A stretch of DNA of 64,000 bases. Source: Selaginella moellendorffii. Taxonomy: Eukaryota > Streptophyta > Lycopodiopsida > Selaginellales > Selaginellaceae. Each line of letters opens with the position of its first letter. Positions within the stretch are counted from its first letter, which is position 1. The translations under genes were made by a program, and so were the position numbers. Under the pieces are notes generated by a model that made no database searches, was not told where the DNA came from, and was given only the letters and a program-made list of their open reading frames with translations. Shown here piece by piece: positions 24,005-34,275 of the stretch. Location: the NCBI RefSeq assembly GCF_000143415.4, contig NW_003314295.1:1107054-1171053 (forward strand), given 5' to 3'.

Positions 24005-24508
24005 GGATTTGGACTTTTCGAGCAGCCGCTGCCTGGATTTCCTCAAGAGACTGAGCGATTCTTCACGACTCTGCCGGGAGGCATCGAAATTCATGAGCTC
24101 TGCCAGAGTTTGCTTCTTCTTCTTCGGCTTGTTTGACGTGGTGGCGGCGCTCCTCAGGCGGTGATTGCTGCTGCTGCTCTCGGCCTCCTCGGACGAGAAG
24201 AGATCGTCGCTAGAGCTATCCGGCTGGAAATCGTGGTCGCCATCGTCCTCTACCTCTTGGATCTCTTGCGGGCGAACGAGATACGACGTTGGTGACAGCG
24301 GCTCCTCGACCGGGCTGCAAAATCCATCGCCAAAGTCAATGTTCTCCCCCGCCATGATCGATCGATCTTCGTGGAACGACAAAGGAGACATCGTGAAGAA
24401 CGGAGGAAGAAGTAAATTAGTGTCGGTCTTGGAGAGAAGTTCCTCGTGGCGATTAAACTGGAAAGAATTTGGAGAGAGAAGAGAGGAAGAAGACGATGAA
24501 GAACTCAT
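23366..24508 (-). CDS. Low-complexity Ser/Gln/His-rich protein, plant-type unknown
   Basis: A single-exon frame of 380 residues. It begins with a poly-Ser run, has an acidic Ser-rich middle (about residues 95-115), a basic KPKKKKQTLAELM motif (about 128-140), a poly-Gln run (about 167-177) and a Ser-rich region with repeated KSS/KS motifs. It ends in a conserved-looking YLPYKRALLSLFFPLPSLW segment followed by a Gln- and His-rich tail. The final hydrophobic motif and the KKQTLAEL segment look constrained, as in small plant families of unknown function. Codon-level CAG/CAC runs could be length-variable. No catalytic motif is visible. It is divergent to the gene at 25168. Confidence 0.72.
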
Positions 24509-25167
24509 GGTTGTAAGACTTCATGGACGAAGAATCCTGGACTTTAAGTAGAAAACCTTGTCTTTGCCGTGTGGGATTGAGAGATTGATCGAACGACTGG
24601 CGCTTGTAAGCTATCTATCAGACCGTCAATCCGTGTCAATCAAGTCCCCTCGAAGAAGAAATAGCGTAATTGTCTTTGTAGGCCAGGAAGAACACCCCCA
24701 CTCACACAATTAAGGCTTTGAAAGTGCTATGCGCACACGCCGCCATAGCTGCTCGTACAAACCATCGCTGCACGGAACCGATCAATGCATTGGGAGTCGC
24801 TCAAATTCGATGGTGGTACCGAATTTACAAATCTTATCTCTCTCCACTCACTGCTAATCCCTCTTGCTCGCTTCTGGATCGATTGAAATGTGGTACCTTC
24901 CTCTCCCTTTTGGGGTCTCTCTCTCGTTTTCCTTGACGCTGTCAAACACACACAGGCTTTGTTCGCTCGCCTCTCTCTCTGGGTAGGCACAAAGATTGCG
25001 TCACCAAGGTCGATGAACAAGGCGAGATCTAGCCGTCCACGTGAATGGCGCCTGGACCGTTTGATTCGAGACCGTTGAAGCGACCACACTGAGCAGCGTT
25101 TATAGCTGGTAATTATTTTTACCGCGCACTATGGGATAAACCCTAAAATATTTTCTCTAGGTCGGGG
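24509..25167. promoter_or_regulatory. Divergent intergenic region
   Basis: 659 bp between a minus-strand start at 24508 and a plus-strand start at 25168, so it must hold both promoters. CT-rich tracts near 24840-24985 and AAACCCTAAAATATTTT at about 25139 lie on the side of the plus-strand gene. The TTCTCTAG at 25153-25160 could be the acceptor of a 5'UTR intron; this is not certain. Confidence 0.5.
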
Positions 25168-25905
25168 ATGGAGGACGATCTCGAAGCGGTCGAATGCGCG
25201 GTGCGCCGCGTGCTCAATCAGGAGCTGGACGGCGGCGGCGAGAATGCGGGTGGAAAGATCGAGCTGCTCCACAGGCTGATCGAAGAGGTACTCGATTGAA
25301 TGACTAGAGAGGATTTTTGGAAATTTTCATAGGTGCATGCTGCGCGAGCTCGATCGAGGAAGGAGTCGAAAGCCTCCTCCGATGCTTCAGAGAATGCAGC
25401 GGTGAAGGCGGCTGTGGCGGCTGCAAATGCCGCACAGGCGGCGGCGGATTCAGTGGCCAAGAACTCGCGGATGATCGAACTTCTCTTGGATACTGTGAGA
25501 GTTTCTCGTCGTGATCATCGTCGGGGAGCTGCTGCTGTGGATAGTACCGACGACGACGACGAGTCTTTGCCTGAGAGAGGAGATGAAAACGAGAAGGAAG
25601 AGAAGAAGCTTTTGCGCATCGTGAGAAACTTACAGCGGCAGAACGTCATCACGCATTTTATCCTGGGCTTCATGGTGATCACTACGGCCATCTGGAGGGT
25701 TAAAGAGATCACTTGGATACTCCGGGTACGAAAGATGCTGGCCAATCCACTAGAGACAGTGGGCGGGATCTTTGGAGGCGATCATCACCAGGAGCATCAT
25801 CGCAAACACAAGGAAGAGATCGAGAAGCCGCTGCAGTTGCCGCACTTGGAGCTGCCGACACTGTTTCACAAGTCCGAAACGACAGAAGATTCTATTTCTT
25901 CGTAG
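25168..25905 (+). CDS. Alanine-rich coiled-coil protein with one membrane segment
   Basis: Two exons, 25168-25287 and 25333-25905; 230 residues. Residues 55-95 are an Ala-rich helical repeat (AAVKAAVAAANAAQAAADSVAK). An acidic stretch follows (DDDDESLPE), then a likely transmembrane helix near 153-170 (ITHFILGFMVITTAIW) and a His/Glu-rich C-terminus. The overall form suggests a tail-proximal membrane-anchored protein with a cytosolic coiled coil. I do not recognise the family. The intron is 45 nt. Confidence 0.78.
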
Positions 25906-26049
25906 CGGAGTTTCTAAAGGTTTGCTTCTTCCGTTTTTCTATCTATTATCTTCGACAGAAGTTTTCCTTCCTGTTTGCCATCTCGCAGGACTATATTTTC
26001 AAGTTCCAGCGAAACAAAACAAATCATGATAGCAATTACATATAAGGTG

Positions 26050-26760
26050 CCATGACCGCGTTTCATTTTTCAGCGATAACGAAGTTTTTTTCTCTCCGTT
26101 TCAGGTGATTAAAGTCTATCCTCTTAAGTACCCGGAGAAGAATAAAAATTTCTCCTTCGCTCAGCAAACCAGATGATTCAAGTTCCTCCAGAGATCGACG
26201 AAGAAGCACATCGAGTTCGTTTACATTTTTTGATAAAGTCGTTCTGTGAGTGCTGACATGGGCACGATCACTGCCCCGTGGCGGTGACGTGGCGTCGTCC
26301 TTGCTAGCGTCGCTGTCAGTGACCAAAGGACCGAGAGGGGAGGAGAAAAGAAAAGAGAGAGCAGCACTGTTGAGTGAGCGAAGGCTAACTCCTGTGTTTG
26401 AGAGAGTGAGTGGAGAGTGCTTTCCTTGCTCCGTGTAAGTGTGGTGTTTAGTGTGGAGCTCCCAAGTGTGCGTGTGTGTGTGGGTGTCGTGTGTGTGCTT
26501 GGCTTGGCTTGGCTACTACTGCTTTGTTTTTGTGGCTTTCTTCTTTTGGGTGTTAGTGGACAAGTCAAGAGGGTCAGTCCTGACCAATTCCTGCGGAGAA
26601 ATTTGCCGGTCGAGCCTTGGAGCTGGGTAAGCACTAGTTCTTAGCTACGAGGCACTTGGGCAGGGGGGTTAGAAGCAAACAAAGGTACAGATAGGGAGCA
26701 GGGAAGCCGGAGGCTGACTAGAAAGCACTAATGGAGATGTTGGGGTAGGAGGCTCTGGAG
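26050..26760. other. Intergenic region and probable leader of the agenet gene
   Basis: About 700 bp holding the 3' side of the preceding gene and probably the promoter and untranslated leader of the gene starting at 26761. It contains GT-rich sequence (26440-26550) and short ORFs on both strands without recognisable domains. Confidence 0.5.
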
Positions 26761-29700
26761 ATGGAGAGCGAAGAATTGGCGAGAAAAGGGGCGGCCCAAG
26801 ACAAGGGACAAGAATGCAAGGAGGATTCGGCAAGGTTGGTTTACGTTTTTCTACAGTTGTGCTGCTGCGGGTTTGATGCTCTTTTTTGGTTCTTTGCAGG
26901 CCAGTTTTTGGTGAGGCATCAAAGGTGGAAAGCGCGGAGCGTAGAGAGAATGAGTACTTTGTCGAGCAAGATGCGGTTTTGCCGATAGCACAGCCGACGA
27001 GTGAGCCGGGTTTGACATGCTCGGGCCTAGACGCAGGTATGGAGATCGAGGATTTCATAAACGAGACTGTGGAGGAAGGCAAGTCGGACAAAGTATCGGA
27101 GCAGCAGCTTGTCAAATCCACTACAATCATAGAAAAAAGTTTGACAACAACACAGCCATCGACAGCAACAACTCCAGGCAGTGAGAATGTTACCGAGAAA
27201 GTAGCGGAAGTTGTCATCATAGACCAAGATCAAGAAGTGGAAAAGTCGGAGGGGGGGAAACCTCAGGAAGGGCCGACTAAACTGGAGCAGTCTCAAACAA
27301 AAGTTGTGGAGGTGGCCGTAACTTTAACTGCTGGAGAGAACGAGGAAACAATCGATGGGGCTGCTCTCAAGAGTATGCAACTCGAAGCTGGAGATGGGAG
27401 TGACAAAGGTACTGCTACGCCGAACTCGACGAGTGGTCAGGAGAAGGAAACTGTCGAGGACGTTGGTGCTGCTCCAAAGGTGAATGCAAAAGCTCCCAAA
27501 TCTTGCGTGGTCAACATGGCTAGCGACGATAACCGAGGAAAGAAGGATGGTCAGAAAGGTGGAGCTAAGAGCAATGGTCGTTCCAAGAAGAACCAGGCTG
27601 ATCAAACAGTTGTGGTAGTAGAAGGGGAGGCTCCTGCTACTGCTACTGCTGCAAAGCCTCCTGCAAAGAGAGGCCGTAAGCCAGGCAGCAAGCGAGCGGA
27701 GAAAGCAGCGCCTGATAATACATCCAAGAGTCGTTCCTCGTCAGGAGAGCCAAAAGCACCTCCAGTTACCTTGGATCTTACTACGCAGCCTTTCAGTGAT
27801 GCGCAGCAAGTGCAATTGCGTGCTCAAATCCTCGTCTATGGCGCGATCATGTAAGCTATCTGTCTTGCCATTGCTTTCATAATCTTTTCTCTTTTGCTTA
27901 CAGACAAGGCTCTGTGGCAGACGAAACTTTAATGGGAGCTGCATTCACGGACATCTCCAAAGGTTCTTGCTGGTTTTAAAATTTGGATTTGGATGACTGA
28001 ATTTTTGTTTCTCTCTCTTTCTTTTTGCAGTAAGTAACCTTGAATCGTTTGAAAGTCAAGCTGGCTCCTCCAGATCGTTATGGGAAAAGGCATGGAAAAC
28101 AGCATCCGAGCGCATGGTTAAAGCCGCTGGCAAATTTGGAGGAAGAAACAGTCCACCGGCACCAAGGCCGCCACCTTCCAATTTGAGTCCCACAAATCTT
28201 CCAAAGTCTCCGTCGTCGAGGGGAAAGAAGAGTGGTGCTACTCCGCCGCCGGCGGTGACACCGCCCAGTACGTCCGAATTTCCTTCGGTATCTCCAGTGG
28301 CAACTTCCGTCATGACAATGGCTTCAGCAACGGTGGCTTCGTGGAACTCCGCGAGAGCTCGAGCACCTTCTCCAATGGGATCTGCAGTGGATAGCTGGCT
28401 CTACCGGTCTAGCTTTCCATTTGGTCAGCACCTCAACCTCTCGGCAAGCCCCGCCCCTCAACAGCCGCCATCGCAGTGGGGGGTTCCTTCGCAGCTTTCG
28501 ACACCTATACGTGGAGGCTGGGGTGTTTTCTCTCAGGCCTCGTTTGGATCACAGCCACCACCGTTCCCTCTGTTTTCTTCTCCGCATCAAGCGATGCCAC
28601 CGCCAGCAGCGGTGGCGGCACTGGAAGCTGACAGAGGCAAAGGCACAGGGAAAAGAAAAAGGCTCGACGATTCAGAAAGCACTCCAGCTCCTGCTTCTTC
28701 GTCACAGGTGATTCCCAGCGACGTTTCTCCAGCCACCGCAGGACTTTTAGAAGGCAACGGTAACACGCTTGGTATCATGAGCCAAGAAGAACTGGACAGG
28801 TTGCGTGGCGAGGACTTGGTTCACCGTTTGGAGTCGGCGAAGAAGAAGGCGGAGGAGGCTGCCTCGGCTGCGTCGAGTATGGTGGAGCAGAGCCAGACCG
28901 TGTGGGATGATATCAAGGAGAAGCAACGCACTAAGAACATGTCTACCAGGGAAGGGCATCTTGCTTCTTCTCTGGCTGCTGTAAGTGCTGCTGCGTCGGT
29001 TGCCAAGGCTGCTGCGGCTGCTGCCAACGTTGCGTATGCCGCTGCGTTGCAAGCTCGAGCCATGGCAAATGAGATAGTCTTGTCGAGGAAGGAGGCATCA
29101 AACTTCGACGACACAGACCCAACCGTAACTCACGTTACGCAGGGTGACGACAGGTCCGCCCAGCTCAAGTCTGCGATCTCCGGCGCGAAGGTGGCGACGA
29201 AACAACACGTCGAGGCTACCGCTCTAGCATTCACGAAGGCAGAGAATTTGGAGGCTGTTGTGAGAGCTGCAGAGCTCGCTGCTCAGGCTGCTTCCCAGGC
29301 TGGGAAAGTCATGTCGCTTGGAGATCCGGTGTCACTGACAAGCAGCGAGAAAAATGCAAAGCCGGGAGGTAGAGTGTCTGGGAAGAGGAATACTCGATCA
29401 AAGACAGCAGCAGCGAAGAAGAACAGGAGCAACGTTGAGGAGGAAGCTGTAGCAAAGGAGCAGAACGAAGAGAATTCGGCCGAGGGGGAGGGAACTCAGG
29501 GGAACGAAACTGCGCCGGCGCCGAGAGGTGATGAAGTTGCCGTGAGTAATAAAACTGGAGCAGCACAGGGAGACGTTGTGGATGCCGAGCCATCAGAAGG
29601 CTTAGTCGAAGACAAGCAGCACAACAGGCCGGAAGAGATCACAGTAGGCTCCCATGTCGAGGTATATCTTTAGCGTTTCTCCTTGTAGGCTTTTTAGTTT

Positions 29701-31008
29701 TCCTCCTTTTTTTTCTCTTTCGGTTGTAGCATATTGTAGTAAGCGTTGATAATAATGCCTTGCAGATTGTTCCAGACGAGGATGGGCTTCAAGGAGTATG
29801 GTTCTCAGCCAAGGTTAAAACTCTGAATGGTGATGACGCTTTGGTTGTTTATGACGAGCTTCTGGATGATGATGGTTGTTACCTTCTTTTCTTTCGCCTG
29901 TTTAGTTTTCTACTGGTTGAGAAACTTACAGTGGCCTTTTTCTTGTGTTGCAGGAAACGGCAAACTTGAAGAATGGGTGAATATCACGAGTCGAATCGAC
30001 AATGTTCCGCGTGTGAGGACGGCGCATCCAATGACCAAGGATGGAGGCATGCGCAAGAGGAGAAGGGCTTCGCAAGGAAGCCAGAAGTGTTATGTTGGTG
30101 ATCACGTCGATGTTTGGATGCGGGACGGGTAAGCTCTAGAAAAAAAAAGCCCGAATGAACTAATCAAAGCTGCAGGTGGTGGGAAGGGGTTGTTCAATCG
30201 GTGGACGAGAGCCTTGTCACAGTTTTCTTCCCAGGTAAGTTTTACAATACGTTTCCTTGCAAAAAAGAATTTTTCTTTGGTTGTTTTCGCAGGTGATGGC
30301 GATACTGAAGCTACCAAGTCTTGGAATTTGAGGCCGTCTCTGGTGTGGAAAGACGATGCATGGGTACTTTGGCGGGATACTTTGGGTCAGAAAAGCAAGA
30401 AACAGGTAAGAAGCTACTCTTCAAGTCTGGAGAAACGATTGACGATTTGTTTCGCTCTAATTGATAGAAACTGGAGGATGGTGGTGGCAATCTGTCCTCT
30501 CAAGAACTGGAAACACCCGAGACCCCGACTGGCAAGAGAAAGAAACTTGATTCCGCGACACCAACACCAGGAACAAGCGAAGCTCCTACTCCTACCAGAC
30601 CTGCTGCAAGGGCCAAGCCTACTAAGAGAAGGAAATTTTCCGACGTGATCGAGAAGGACCAAGAGGCGAGGGACGCCTCCTTAGCGAAGCAGCAAACGAC
30701 TCCACCGTCGTCGAGCAGAACTCCAAAACAGCAGCAGGGAAAGCTCAAGAAATCGACACCAAGCAACAAGAAGAGCTCGCCACCACCGAAAAGGACAAGG
30801 CAAACGAGCAGCGCCAAAAGTAACGACGAGGGAGAGGTCCGAAAGTCCGGGAGGATGATACATCCTACTTCCAAGGTGTGTTAATCTTCGCCATTTAGTT
30901 TCCTTCCTTGATAACCTTTCTTTTCTCCTTGGCCAGCTATTGGAAGGTTTAGAGACAACACCCAAACCAGCCAGCAAGAAATCTGGGACGCAGCAATCCG
31001 CTAGCTGA
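26761..31008 (+). CDS. Agenet-domain nuclear protein (G2484-1-like)
   Basis: Ten exons: 26761-26834, 26900-27850, 27904-27962, 28031-29661, 29766-29874, 29954-30128, 30176-30234, 30293-30405, 30468-30875, 30937-31008; 1216 residues. The N-terminal third is acidic and low complexity. A conserved plant block follows (QLRAQILVYGAIIQGSVADE..AFTDIS, then SLWEKAWKTASERM). Next is an Ala-rich coiled-coil region with EAASAASSMVEQ and repeated A-rich helices. Two tandem agenet modules (GVWFSAKVKTL..VVYDELLDDDG; GDHVDVWMRDGWWEGVVQSV..VFFPGDGD) are Tudor-like folds that bind histone tails or methylated residues. A basic, Pro/Lys-rich tail with likely nuclear localisation signals ends it. Related plant proteins are large nuclear factors of unsettled role. 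The start ATG is the first in frame with an acidic N-terminus; a longer N-terminus cannot be excluded. Confidence 0.88.
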
Positions 31009-31044
31009 TGTACTTTTACCAATCTCGTTTTCCTTGTTAACTAC

Positions 31045-31602
31045 TTTTGCGTCCTGAATTCTCTCTTCCACAGATCGTCATCCTTAGAGGAATCTGTATC
31101 TCCCTAGACTCGGCTTTGGCGTCTTGGCCGCGGCAAACAAAGCAAGATCGAAAGGAGCTAAAGAATTCTTTAAAGCGTTTGCACGCGTTAGCTGGATCTT
31201 CTCGGTCGCTACGATTGTCTCGAGGTATCTCTTGTTTTGATCAAGGATACGGAAAGGAGCTTTGCAGAACGGGCACTTGGGAATGCTAACCAGGCAATGA
31301 ATTTGCGAGCAGCGGCTTATGCCGGCCCCATTTTTTTTATGCAGTCGAAGCAAAATTGGTGGCCGCATCGCATGCCAAAAACTCCCTCCACGTTTGTCTG
31401 GTTCTCGTCGTGGCAAGTAACACGCTCAAGCTCGACGACGTAGACAATCTTCTTGTCAATGGTGACGGACTCTCGCTCCTTGGAGCTGTCCCGGCGGACG
31501 GTGTTCCTAAGGGGTTCCTAATTCGCGCGGCTGAAACGATTGCGACTTTGGTGACGTCTTTGGAGGGAAAAAAAGTCAAGCTTGTCACTGGCTTTAAAAC
31601 CT
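31045..31602 (-). pseudogene. Partial duplicate of the BRCT-RING-PHD gene
   Basis: This stretch aligns with 34240-35075 of the nearby minus-strand gene, covering part of the RING exon, the following intron, the IPKCPFCKAPF exon and the next intron. Frames are broken by small indels; the last exon with the PHD finger is largely missing. Because intron sequence is retained, it arose by DNA-level duplication, not retroposition. On its high-coordinate side it is joined directly to ALIX-derived sequence at about 31602. Confidence 0.85.
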
Positions 31603-31850
31603 TGGACTCATTCTGCTTTTCTGTCGTTTGGATAGGCAAACGTGCTAGTCTCGAAGATATGCTTAAGGATTTGAAGAGATAGGTACTGCTAATTACCCGT
31701 GGAGAGCTGCTGATAATTGCAACATCTTAACTAAAACTTATGACTACAGGCTCTAGATTTGTTCGAAGGGAGCTTTCCAAGTATGTTTGAAGTTGCCAGC
31801 AATGTAGAGGCACTGGAGCAACTAGGCTTTGGCTACCAATGCGCCATATC
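31602..31850 (+). pseudogene. Partial duplicate of the ALIX-like gene
   Basis: Aligns with 18202-18530 of the ALIX-like gene, namely intron 2, exon 3, intron 3, exon 4 and the start of intron 4. The clearest shared run is the exon 3 segment around CGTGCTAGTCTCGAAGATAT. Several deletions and a stop (TAG at 31680) destroy the frame. Introns are kept, so this is genomic duplication. Confidence 0.85.
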
Positions 31851-32079
31851 GAGGGAGTGTGTGGCCTTTTCTAAACAAGCTTTTTGAATTTTAGGGTTTT
31901 AACGACTCCATGTTCAAAGCACAATTTTGGTATATGCTTCTTCAACTGGATTTAGGGTTCTAAAGAATTGGGGGAAAATCAGCAATTGCAAATCTCCACG
32001 TAATGTGACGCGACCGTTGACCCTAACCGGAAACGTTTTGTTAGTTTTCTGGGTGGTGCGCTCTTTTCTGAAGGAGAAA

Positions 32080-34115
32080 ATGGCTGGAACTGGAGTGTTC
32101 AAGGCATGCCTTGATGGCGACGTCTACAAGTATTACGCTGATGGCGATTGGAAGATGTCATCATCTGGGAAGACCGTCTCTGTCACAAACCCTACCACAG
32201 GGAAGCCCATCTACAAGGTCACAGGTTCGCACTCAGACATAGTGCGTTCGTGCAGCTTCAAAATTTGCTCTTTGGACTTGGCAGCTTGCACCCAAGACGA
32301 GATCAACAAGGTTTTTCAGAGTGCCAAGGCAGCTCAAAAGCTATGGGCAAAGACTCCCTTGTACAAGCGGGCTGAAATGCTCCACAAGGTTTCAGTCATC
32401 ATGAAGGAACACAAAGCACCCCTGGCGGATTGTTTGGTCAAGGAAGTTGCCAAACCTGCCAAGGATGCTGTCACCGAGGTTTTTTCCCCTACCACCACCA
32501 CCCACGCTTAAGCAGCAAGAACAAGATTAAGGTGACAGAGCTCCATAGCTGTCTTTGTTCTAAATTCCTGTCTTGTGTAGGTTGTCCGCTCCGGTGATTT
32601 GATAGATTATACAGCCGAGGAAGGTATAAGGATCATGTCGGAAGGCAAGTTTTTGGTTTCCGATCCATTTCCAGGGAACGAAAGAAACAAGCTGTGCTTG
32701 TCTTCAAAGGTTTGTATACGTTTCTTGGTTTCTAGCGACAAAAAGGAACTGCATTGCAGGTTCCTCTTGGAGTTATTCTCGCGATTCCTCCATTCAACTA
32801 TCCAATCAACCTTTCGGTTTCTAAGATTGGGCCAGCTCTTATCACTGGAAACTCCGTCGTGATTAAACCTCCAACTCAGGTATGATTTTACTTGATGTAT
32901 CATAATGTGTGACTTGGCGGTCTTTATCAACTTACAGGGTGCCGTCTCTACTATTCACATGATGCACTGCTTTCACTTGGCAGGATTTCCCAAGGGCTTG
33001 ATTTCATGTGTGACCATTAAGGTCTCAGAATTGGGTGACTTCCTCACAACCCATCCAGCAGTAAATTGCATCAGGTACTTACAATATGGTTATGGAGGAG
33101 GTGCCTAATGTACTTATACTGCAGCTTTACTGGAGGATGCGACACTGGCATTGCAATCTCCAAGAAAGCGAACATGATTCCCTTGCAGATGGAGCTGGGT
33201 GGAAAAGATACAATGCTTGTTCTCGACGATGCAGATGTGGAGTCCGCTGCTGTCAACATCATGAAGGGAGGCTTTGCATTCAGGTATGCTTTCGTGTTGA
33301 ACTTTACATGTTGAAGTGAGCCCCTTTTCAGCGGCCAGAGATGCACAGCGGTAAAGGTTGTCTTGGCCATGGAATCCATTGCAGACGCTCTAGTATCTAA
33401 AGTAAATGCCAAAGTTGCAAAGCTGTCTGTTGGACCTCCTGAGAATGACTGTGACATTGTCCCGGTTGTGAGCGAATCCTCTGCTAATTTCATTGAAGGG
33501 CTCGTGATGGACGCAAAGCAGAAAGGTGCTAAACTCTGTCAGGTAATTCGTCAACCTCCGAGGCCATATAACATTTCTAAGCTCAATTATATAACAGGAA
33601 TGGAAAAGAGAAGGCAATCTGATCTGGCCCCTCCTGATCGATCATGTCAAACCTGACATGCGAATTGCTTGGGAGGAACCATTCGGGCCTGTAATCCCCG
33701 TCTTGCGCATCAAGACAGCTGAAGAAGGAATCAACCACTGCAACTCAAGCAGATACGGTCTCCAGGTATTCTATCGATTTACTTATCGTGCGAAGAACGC
33801 ACTAGAGATCCTTGTAATTTTCAGGGGTGTGTTTTTACCAAGGATGTAAACAAGGCAATGCTTGTGAGTGACGCCATGGAAACTGGAACTGTGCAAATAA
33901 ACGCAGCTCCTGCTCGTGGACCAGATCATTTTCCCTTCCAGGTATATAGCAAATGCATTTTTTAAGCTCTTGGGCGATGAATGTATGCTGTGTAAACGCA
34001 GGGTATACGTGACAGTGGCATTGGATCTCAGGGAGTTACCAACAGTATCAATATGATGACCAAAATCAAGACCACAGTCATCAACCTGCCTCAACCATCA
34101 TATACAATGGCATAA
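32080..34115 (+). CDS. GAPN: NADP-dependent glyceraldehyde-3-phosphate dehydrogenase, non-phosphorylating
   Basis: Ten exons: 32080-32224, 32285-32478, 32581-32709, 32760-32879, 32938-33074, 33125-33283, 33332-33542, 33598-33765, 33825-33941, 34002-34115; 497 residues, the usual length. It is an ALDH11-type enzyme that oxidises glyceraldehyde 3-phosphate to 3-phosphoglycerate with NADP in the cytosol, supplying NADPH. Visible family features are FNYPINLSVSKIGPAL, MELGGKD with the catalytic Glu, SGQRCTAVK with the catalytic Cys, and WEEPFGPV. Two oddities: TIKVSE replaces the usual glycine-containing segment near residue 225, and a Cys is added in FTGGCDTG near residue 247. Intron 1 is exactly 60 nt with no stop in frame. 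A polyadenylation signal AATAAA lies at 34133-34138. Confidence 0.95.
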
Positions 34116-34132
34116 CTTTTTACCTGTTTTAC

Positions 34133-34138
34133 AATAAA
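34133..34138 (+). terminator. AATAAA polyadenylation signal of GAPN
   Basis: Canonical hexamer 18 nt past the GAPN stop codon. Confidence 0.6.
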
Positions 34139-34275
34139 GTGGCAGAAGAATTTCTGCTTTCCAGCAATTAAGCATCACGTAAACAGTATATAAAGCACTT
34201 GAGCCAAACAAGCCGCGGGATTCTGGATTTGGAAAGTTCTTGTGTTCTAAGTTCCTCTTGCACAGATCGTCGTCC

